The notes under the pieces were generated by a model. The model was given only the letters and a program-made list of their open reading frames with translations. It did no database searches and was not told the DNA's origin. A DNA stretch of 5,086 bases from Bacteroidia bacterium (GTDB lineage: Bacteria > Bacteroidota > Bacteroidia > JABEUT01): assembly GCA_013044305.1 (NCBI GenBank), contig JABEUT010000180.1:1-5086 (forward strand). The letters run 5' to 3'. The position numbers were made by a program, and so were the translations under genes. How positions within the stretch are numbered: position 1 is the first letter of the stretch; every line of letters begins with the position of its first letter. Positions 1 to 5,086 of this stretch are shown here, piece after piece.

Positions 1-10
1 CACCCTAATC

Positions 11-50
11 CGGCAATAAACGGCAAGAAACAGCATAAAACGGCAAGGAT
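11..50. repeat. Four degenerate 10-bp direct repeats ahead of terL
   Basis: Four consecutive 10-base units begin at 11, 21, 31 and 41: CGGCAATAAA, CGGCAAGAAA, CAGCATAAAA and CGGCAAGGAT. The shared core is CGGCAA followed by A-rich bases, and the last unit runs into the terL start codon. A 10-base period is not a multiple of three, so a protein repeat does not explain it, and it is close to one DNA helical turn. It could be a protein-binding array (for example a packaging or regulatory site) or simple low-complexity sequence. The pattern is seen directly; any function is inference. Confidence 0.45.
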
Positions 51-1293
51 GAAAATAAGCAAAAAATATGAATCTGTCAATTCCGGCGACAGGCGTTATA
101 TTATCCACCAGGGCGGCACTGGGAGCGGAAAAACCTATTCCATTTTGCAATACTTGCTTTCTTTTGCCATCAAAAGCAAGGGCTCGGTAATATTCATTGT
201 ATCTGAAAGCATACCGCATCTTAAGCGCGGCGCCCTGCGTGATGCAAGGCGGATAATAGAAGAGGAACATCTGGAGCATGTCTTTATTGAGCATAAGTCG
301 GATTTCAAACTGAAAGTAAAGAAAAGTACCGTGGAGTTCTTCAGCGCCGACAATGGTTCTAAACTGCGCGGCGCCCGTCGCGACCTCCTCTTTATTAACG
401 AGTGCAATAACGTTTCTTATGAGGCTTTCCAGCAACTGGATGTGCGCACCCGCTATAAAACCTTCCTCGACTTCAATCCCGTGCGCTCCTTTTGGGTGCA
501 GCAAGAGCTTATCCCTTCTTTGAAAGAAAGCGATTACATGCTGATAAAAAGTACTTACCGCGACAACCCACACCTTCAGCAAGGCGAAATAAAGAATATT
601 GAACGGCGCCAGCGGGACGCCAACTGGTGGCGCGTGTACGGCGAGGGCGAAACAGGCGAAGCACAGGGGCTTGTATTCAACAACTGGGATATATGCAAGG
701 CTTTTCCTCCGGAGTGCATGGCTGCCGGATGCCTGCTGGGTTACGGCATAGACTTCGGTTATACCAACTCCCCTACCGCCATGGTGGAAGTGCGGCAGCA
801 CAACGGCTGCCTTTATGTAAAGGAACTGCTCTACCAAACACATCTGCAACTGGACCAGATTTATAATGCAGCCCTGTCCGCAGGCATTCAGTTAGGCGCT
901 CCGGCAATAGCCGACTGCAGCGAGCCGAGAACTATCAATTACCTTATGTCGCGTGGCTGGTCAGGCATTAAGCCTTGTATTAAAGGACCCGACAGCATCG
1001 CCTTTGGACTGAATATGCTCTTGCAGCGCAAAATATACGTTACCGCCGACAGCCTGAACCTTATTAAAGAATTGCGGCAATACACCTACCACGAACGCAC
1101 AAGAATTCCGGTGAAAGAACACGACCACGCCATTGATGCCCTGCGCTACCTTGTCAGCTACCCCGTTCAGCCGCAAAAGCCCAAACCGCTTTATGTGAAC
1201 ATTATAAACTGCCCGCCAAGTAATTTCTACCCTGATCAGCAGTCCGAAGAGCTGTCAAGGGTTTCAATACCCTGGAGAAGCATAGGTTTTTAA
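49..1293 (+). CDS. Phage terminase large subunit (PBSX/Terminase_3-like), apparently intact
   Basis: This 414-residue protein is the motor and nuclease that packages phage DNA into proheads: its N-terminal ATPase drives translocation and its C-terminal RNase H-fold nuclease cuts the concatemer. Visible ATPase motifs are Walker A GGTGSGKT at 22-29, Walker B LLFINE at 113-118 with catalytic Glu118, and the coupling motif FLDFNP at 139-144. Nuclease acidic residues appear in GIDFGY (Asp235), IADCSEP (Asp289) and DHAIDALRY (Asp359, Asp363). The length fits the family and no frameshift is seen. The start at 49 gives a normal N-terminus, with Walker A about 20 residues in, but the frame stays open to position 1, so an upstream start is possible. 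No spaced Shine-Dalgarno is visible; AAGG directly abuts the ATG. No portal gene follows, which is abnormal for a working phage and suggests a prophage edge or relic. The family call is firm; whether it is active is unknown. Confidence 0.93.
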   Translation: MKISKKYESVNSGDRRYIIHQGGTGSGKTYSILQYLLSFAIKSKGSVIFIVSESIPHLKRGALRDARRIIEEEHLEHVFIEHKSDFKLKVKKSTVEFFSADNGSKLRGARRDLLFINECNNVSYEAFQQLDVRTRYKTFLDFNPVRSFWVQQELIPSLKESDYMLIKSTYRDNPHLQQGEIKNIERRQRDANWWRVYGEGETGEAQGLVFNNWDICKAFPPECMAAGCLLGYGIDFGYTNSPTAMVEVRQHNGCLYVKELLYQTHLQLDQIYNAALSAGIQLGAPAIADCSEPRTINYLMSRGWSGIKPCIKGPDSIAFGLNMLLQRKIYVTADSLNLIKELRQYTYHERTRIPVKEHDHAIDALRYLVSYPVQPQKPKPLYVNIINCPPSNFYPDQQSEELSRVSIPWRSIGF

Positions 1294-1300
1294 AAAACAT

Positions 1301-1308
1301 TAACTTTG
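1301..1308 (+). promoter_or_regulatory. Bacteroidota-type -7 box before the OmpA-family gene
   Basis: TAACTTTG matches the Bacteroidota primary sigma -7 consensus TAnnTTTG exactly. It lies 7 bases after the terminase stop and 16 bases before the ATG at 1325. No TTTG-like -33 box is found at the usual 19-21 base spacing, so the support is one element only. If used, the leader would be only about 10 nt. It implies that the envelope gene is transcribed independently of the phage gene. Confidence 0.5.
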
Positions 1309-1324
1309 ATACATAATAAAATCT

Positions 1325-3280
1325 ATGAGAAAATATATCTGTTCCGGCAAACTATATTTATCGGCTATCCTTATTGGCGCCGCTGTTTCAAGCCTTCAGG
1401 CACAGGAACAACCCCTTTCCACCAAAAGCAAAAAAGCCATTAAGCATTACCGCTCCGCCCAGATTTTTTACGACCTGCGCCAAAACTCAAATGCCGAATC
1501 TGAACTAAAAGACGCCATAAATGAGGACAGCCTGTTTACCGAAGCGCACGGCCTGCTTGCCTATGTTTATCAGGACGAGGGCAATTATCCGGATGCCATC
1601 AGGGAGATAAAAGCAGTGCTCCGCATCAATCCTCATTTCGATAACAGGCTCTATTTTACCGTGGCCGGGCTTGAGCTATCCAGCGCCCTTTATCAGGATG
1701 CGCTCGCCGATTATCAAACCTATATGCTTCATCCCTCATCAGACCTGCGAATGCAATTTACAAGCAGTCTCGGTATAGCCGACTGCCAATATGCTCTAAC
1801 AGCATTGCAGCATCCCGTACCTTTCAACCCGGTAAATATGGGTGTAAACATAAACAGCCCTTACGATGAATACTTTCCGGCGATAACCGCCGACGGGGAT
1901 GAGTTTCTCTTTACCCGCGACATACCGGATAAAAGCAATATTTACGGACATCAGGAAGATTTTTATGTAAGCTATAAGATTGACGGGAGCTGGACAAAGG
2001 CAACCAACCTCGGCGCCCCGATAAACACCTCCGAGAACGAAGGCGCCCCGACTATTTCAGCCGACGGGCATCTGCTTATTTATACGGGATGCGACAGGCA
2101 GGGCGGTTACGGCAGCTGCGACCTGTACTATACCTTTAAAATAGGAGACTCATGGACTCCCGGCCGAAACCTCGGCGCCCCTGTAAACACAGCCAACTGG
2201 GAAACGCAGCCCAGCCTTGCTCCCGATGGCAAAACCCTATATTTTATAAGAGGAATTGAAACAGCACACGGTATAAAAAACCAGGATATTTACATGACCC
2301 AGCTCAACGATTCGGGACTCTGGAGCGTTCCCGAAAAACTTAGCGACACCATCAACACGCCGGGCAGGGAAGAATCGGTGTTTATCGCCGCCGATAATCA
2401 AACCCTGTATTTCAGCTCCGACGGGCATCCCGGAATGGGCGGGCTCGATATATTTTACTCACGGCGACTCCCTAACGGCAGGTGGGGAATACCTAAAAAC
2501 CTGGGCTACCCGATAAATACAAGCAAGGACGAAAACAGCATACTTATTGATCCGAACGGACATACCGCCTACTTCTCATCAAACCGTGAGGGAGGCTTCG
2601 GCGGCCTCGACTTCTATTCCTTCGAACTGTACGATTCGGCCCGTCCGCAACCTGTTACTTATGCAAAAGGCAAGGTGTACGACGCAAAAACAGGCAAGCC
2701 GCTTATAGCCCTGTTCAATTTAACCGATTTAGCAACAGGACAGGTGGCGGTGCAGTCGGCTTCGGCGCCGGTGGACGGCACTTTTCTCATCTGCCTCCCC
2801 CTGAACAAGGATTATGCCCTGAATGTATCGCGTAAAGGGTATTTGTTCTTTTCGGAAAACTACTCTCTGAAGGATGTAAAGGCTACAGCAAATCATCCGT
2901 TTTTAATGAATGTGCCCCTGCAACCCATTGATACCGGCGCAGCCATCGTGCTGAAGAACGTATTCTTTGAAACCGATCAGTTTACGCTCAAACCGGAGTC
3001 AATGGTGGAGCTGGATAAGCTTGTTGCATTCCTTGTTGCCAATCCGAGCGTAAAAATTCAGATTTCAGGACACACGGATAATGAAGGCTCTCCGCAGCAT
3101 AACCTTATCCTGTCGAAAAACAGAGCCAAGGCGGTGTATGATTACCTGATTACAAAAAACATCAGCCCCGACAGGCTCGCCTATATCGGCTACGGTCAAA
3201 CAAAACCCGTGGCGGACAACAACACCGCTGAAGGAAGAGCCAAAAACAGAAGGACAGAAATGAAGATTATAGGCAAATAA
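1325..3280 (+). CDS. TPR-PD40-CRD-OmpA_C envelope protein (PorE-like architecture)
   Basis: This 651-residue exported protein probably anchors an outer-membrane or periplasmic complex to peptidoglycan. Residues 1-26 form a signal peptide: basic start, hydrophobic stretch 11-23, likely cut after LQA at 26. Residues about 36-160 are helical TPR-like repeats. Residues 172-435 hold five PD40/WD40-like blades, each opening with a motif like LGAPINT (at 172, 229, 283, 339 and 393; period 54-57) followed by a DG or NG turn and a YF-type strand. Residues about 446-530 resemble a carboxypeptidase regulatory-like domain (AKGKVYDAKTGKPL). Residues about 541-650 are OmpA_C, with GHTDNEG and LSKNRAKAVYDYL. 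Asp585 and Arg600 have the 15-residue spacing of the E. coli OmpA diaminopimelate-binding pair Asp271/Arg286. The same domain order occurs in PorE (PG1058) of the Porphyromonas gingivalis type IX secretion system, but Bacteroidota carry many paralogues and no lipobox cysteine is seen here, so no symbol is given. The ATG follows an A-rich leader without Shine-Dalgarno. Confidence 0.92.
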   Translation: MRKYICSGKLYLSAILIGAAVSSLQAQEQPLSTKSKKAIKHYRSAQIFYDLRQNSNAESELKDAINEDSLFTEAHGLLAYVYQDEGNYPDAIREIKAVLRINPHFDNRLYFTVAGLELSSALYQDALADYQTYMLHPSSDLRMQFTSSLGIADCQYALTALQHPVPFNPVNMGVNINSPYDEYFPAITADGDEFLFTRDIPDKSNIYGHQEDFYVSYKIDGSWTKATNLGAPINTSENEGAPTISADGHLLIYTGCDRQGGYGSCDLYYTFKIGDSWTPGRNLGAPVNTANWETQPSLAPDGKTLYFIRGIETAHGIKNQDIYMTQLNDSGLWSVPEKLSDTINTPGREESVFIAADNQTLYFSSDGHPGMGGLDIFYSRRLPNGRWGIPKNLGYPINTSKDENSILIDPNGHTAYFSSNREGGFGGLDFYSFELYDSARPQPVTYAKGKVYDAKTGKPLIALFNLTDLATGQVAVQSASAPVDGTFLICLPLNKDYALNVSRKGYLFFSENYSLKDVKATANHPFLMNVPLQPIDTGAAIVLKNVFFETDQFTLKPESMVELDKLVAFLVANPSVKIQISGHTDNEGSPQHNLILSKNRAKAVYDYLITKNISPDRLAYIGYGQTKPVADNNTAEGRAKNRRTEMKIIGK

Positions 3281-3293
3281 CTCTTGGTATATA

Positions 3294-3327
3294 TATATTA
3301 TTGCACTATAACTCAAGTGATAATATA
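3294..3327 (+). terminator. AT-rich stem-loop after the OmpA-family gene, possible terminator
   Basis: The arms TATATTAT-(TG)-CACT (3294-3307) and AGTGATAATATA (3316-3327) are perfectly complementary over 12 pairs apart from a two-base TG bulge, with the 8-base loop ATAACTCA. It begins 13 bases after the stop codon at 3280, a natural place for a transcript end. The stem is mostly A/T and no U-run follows, so it is not a canonical intrinsic terminator. It could instead be an mRNA 3'-end stabilising hairpin or an operator dyad. The base pairing is seen directly; the role is inferred. Confidence 0.4.
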
Positions 3328-3395
3328 AGATAATCAGGATGAAAATGCTACTGTATAAATCGTAAAATGATGTTATCCTTTAAACAAAAGTGCTG

Positions 3396-3426
3396 TTTCC
3401 GCTACGCTTCGGTTTAGCTACATTTG
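3396..3426 (+). promoter_or_regulatory. Bacteroidota-type promoter for pbpC
   Basis: TACATTTG at 3419-3426 matches the -7 consensus TAnnTTTG exactly. TTTC at 3396-3399 is a one-mismatch -33 box (consensus TTTG) at a 19-base spacing, within the accepted 19-21. Transcription would begin near 3432-3435, leaving a leader of roughly 25 nt before the ATG at 3459. This favours ATG 3459 over the upstream in-frame GTG at 3390, which would precede the transcript start. Confidence 0.6.
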
Positions 3427-3458
3427 CTAATAGTATTCAGTCCTCCGAAAAAGAAAAC

Positions 3459-5086
3459 ATGAAACTGCCTGTTCCTATATACTTCAAAAATCTAAGGTCG
3501 CGAATCTATCAGATAAAGCACCCGACGGGCAGGAATTTTAAAAAGTTACTTGCCGTATTGTTAATTCTTTTCCTATTTGCTTATGCTGCTTTCCGTCTGC
3601 TCGACAGGATCTTTCCCCTCCCCTTGGAAAGGCTGAATTACTCCACAGTTATATTGGCATCCGATGGTACGGTTTTGAACGCCTATTTGAGCAAGGATGA
3701 AAAGTGGAGAATTAAAATTAACAAAGCAGATATACCGGAGGGGCTGGTAAAAGCCTTCTTATTCAAAGAAGATAAATACTTTTTCTACCATCCGGGCATA
3801 AACCTGATTTCGGTAATGCGGGCTTTCATTCAGGATATACACGCCGGTAAGGTTGTTTCGGGGGCATCCACAATAACCATGCAGTTAGCCCGTATGCTGG
3901 AACCCGAAAAACGTACATTCCTGAATAAATTCAAAGAGATGTTCAGGGCGCTGCAATTGGAGAGAAAGTTCTCAAAGGAGCAGATTCTTGAAATGTATTT
4001 TAACCTGCTGCCCTATGGAGGAAATGTGGAGGGCATTAAGGCGGCAAGTATGATTTTCCTTCACAGGCAGCCCATTAATTTAAGCAGCGCAGAAATAGCC
4101 ACACTCCTGATTATACCAAACAACCCCAACCGTTACCGGCTTGGTATTGACAATAACATAATTGAAATGGAGCGCAACAGGTGGTTGCAACGTTTTAAAA
4201 AAGCAGGCTTATTCTCTTCAATAGAAATAAGCCAGGCATTAACCGAGCCCCTTGATGCCAGAAGGGCAGAGTTGCCCCATATTGCACCCCATTTATGCAA
4301 CAGGCTTTTTGCTAAATTTAAAAACACGCCATATATATACACTTATATTGATTTTAACACTCAAAGAAGAACACAGCAGATAATAGCCGACTATATCAAC
4401 AAACTTAAATTGTGGAACATAAACAATGCGGCAGCCATAGTAATACGCAACCGCGACCACTCGGTAGTGGCCTACGCAGGCTCTGCAGACTTCAACGATG
4501 CACTGCATCAGGGGCAGGTAGATGGAGTGAATGCCATACGCTCGCCGGGCAGCGCCCTGAAACCGTTTATGTATGCAATGGCAATGGATGAAGGTTTGGT
4601 TACCCCCAAAACAATATTATACGATGTACCGTGCAATTTTAGCGGTTATAAGCCGCAGGACTACGACAGGATGTACAGAGGAAAAGTAACTGTTGAAGAC
4701 GCATTGTTGAATTCGCTCAATGTACCTGCGGTGAAAATGCTGAATGAAATGGATCTGAATTCTTATCTCGCCATGTTGGAAAAAGGAGGATGTAATTCAT
4801 TAAAAAAGCAGGAAAAGAACCTGGGTCTTTCTTTGGTACTGGGGGGATGCGGCATAAGATTGTACGAACTTGCAGGTCTATATACGGCCCTTGCCTGCAA
4901 AGGGCAATATGAACCTGCGAGGTTCATCAAAAATGAACCCTCGTATAAACCCATACCCCTCTTTTCGGAAGACGCCTCATTTATGATCTCACACATACTG
5001 ACGGAAATGATGAGATATGATGTTCCGGTAAACCTTAACGACGCTGTTCACTTTCCGAAAATTGCCTGGAAAACAGGAACCTCTTA
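3459..5086 (+). CDS. pbpC: Penicillin-binding protein 1C, bifunctional glycosyltransferase/transpeptidase, C-terminus cut by window
   Basis: This is a bitopic inner-membrane class A PBP that polymerises lipid II into glycan strands and carries a peptide cross-linking domain. Codons 1-542 are in the window. A basic N-terminus leads into one membrane segment at about 29-48. The GT51 domain shows KEDKYFFYHPG (Glu104 as catalytic base), GASTITMQLARM at 135-146 and RKFSKEQILEMYFN at 169-182. The transpeptidase domain shows SPGSALKPF with nucleophile Ser365 and Lys368 (SxxK), Ser419-Leu-Asn421 (SxN) and Lys538-Thr-Gly (KTG). GASTITMQ and SPGSALKPF are of the PBP1C type rather than 1A/1B. All catalytic motifs are present. 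By comparison with E. coli PBP1C (about 770 residues), roughly 200 or more residues lie beyond the edge, where a BiPBP_C domain is expected. ATG 3459 follows the A-rich CCGAAAAAGAAAAC and a promoter candidate. The frame is also open upstream to a stop at 3381, with a possible GTG at 3390 that I consider less likely. Confidence 0.94.
   Translation, partial: MKLPVPIYFKNLRSRIYQIKHPTGRNFKKLLAVLLILFLFAYAAFRLLDRIFPLPLERLNYSTVILASDGTVLNAYLSKDEKWRIKINKADIPEGLVKAFLFKEDKYFFYHPGINLISVMRAFIQDIHAGKVVSGASTITMQLARMLEPEKRTFLNKFKEMFRALQLERKFSKEQILEMYFNLLPYGGNVEGIKAASMIFLHRQPINLSSAEIATLLIIPNNPNRYRLGIDNNIIEMERNRWLQRFKKAGLFSSIEISQALTEPLDARRAELPHIAPHLCNRLFAKFKNTPYIYTYIDFNTQRRTQQIIADYINKLKLWNINNAAAIVIRNRDHSVVAYAGSADFNDALHQGQVDGVNAIRSPGSALKPFMYAMAMDEGLVTPKTILYDVPCNFSGYKPQDYDRMYRGKVTVEDALLNSLNVPAVKMLNEMDLNSYLAMLEKGGCNSLKKQEKNLGLSLVLGGCGIRLYELAGLYTALACKGQYEPARFIKNEPSYKPIPLFSEDASFMISHILTEMMRYDVPVNLNDAVHFPKIAWKTGTS

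Noticed and set aside
11..50. CRISPR-like array
   Set aside because: The units are 10 bases, contiguous and degenerate, with no spacers.
627..866. Possible second gene inside terL in another forward frame
   Set aside because: Wholly inside the terminase gene, low-complexity Arg/Gly-rich product with no recognisable domain; the terL frame carries all the conserved motifs.
1286..1298. GTTTTTAAAAAAC near-palindrome at the terL stop as an attachment site or terminator
   Set aside because: It is a T-run followed by an A-run with no room for a loop, no second copy in the window and no tRNA nearby.
3339..3365. Tiny ORF MKMLLYKS in the OmpA-pbpC gap
   Set aside because: Nine codons including the stop, no clear ribosome site, upstream of the pbpC promoter candidate, and no leader-peptide hallmark such as repeated regulatory codons.
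3395..3418. Hairpin or REP-like element in the CCGCTACGCTTCGG stretch
   Set aside because: I tried pairing the flanking arms and found several mismatches; only three outer pairs hold, so no stem is supported.
3390..3458. GTG-started N-terminal extension of PBP1C (VLFPLRFGLATFANS...)
   Set aside because: The frame is open from 3384, but the extension overlaps the promoter candidate at 3396-3426 and is not expected for the family; ATG 3459 with an A-rich leader is better.
4133..4996. Reverse-strand open frames opposite pbpC
   Set aside because: Short, unrelated to any known family by eye, and antisense to a continuous PBP1C frame with every catalytic motif in place.

Overview
The window looks like a chromosomal segment from a member of the Bacteroidota (Bacteroidetes). 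Three things point there. A 651-residue envelope protein has the TPR, PD40 propeller, carboxypeptidase-regulatory-like, OmpA_C layout typical of that phylum. Two intergenic sites match the Bacteroidota -7 promoter box TAnnTTTG. The starts lack clear Shine-Dalgarno sequences and sit behind A-rich leaders. Genus and species cannot be read from the sequence. All three genes lie on the + strand.

Layout: 1-48 is a short lead-in with four degenerate 10-base direct repeats. 49-1293 is an apparently intact phage terminase large subunit with all expected ATPase and nuclease motifs. A 31-base gap carries a promoter-like box. 1325-3280 encodes a secreted, probably periplasmic, peptidoglycan-binding OmpA-family protein whose domain order matches PorE, a type IX secretion component. 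A 178-base intergenic region follows, with an AT-rich inverted repeat just after the OmpA gene and a good promoter candidate before the next gene. From 3459 to the window edge runs the first 542 codons of penicillin-binding protein 1C (pbpC), which exits the window right at its KTG active-site motif.

The terminase is the odd member. In phage genomes a portal gene normally follows terL, but here cell-envelope genes follow, the first behind its own promoter-like box. The simplest reading is the edge of a prophage or a prophage remnant abutting host chromosome. What lies left of position 1 is unknown, so an intact element reading in from that side is not excluded. The OmpA-family protein and PBP1C both act on peptidoglycan in the cell envelope, but each seems to have its own promoter, so they need not be one operon. 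I see no tRNA, rRNA, CRISPR array, insertion sequence or convincing new defence system in this window.
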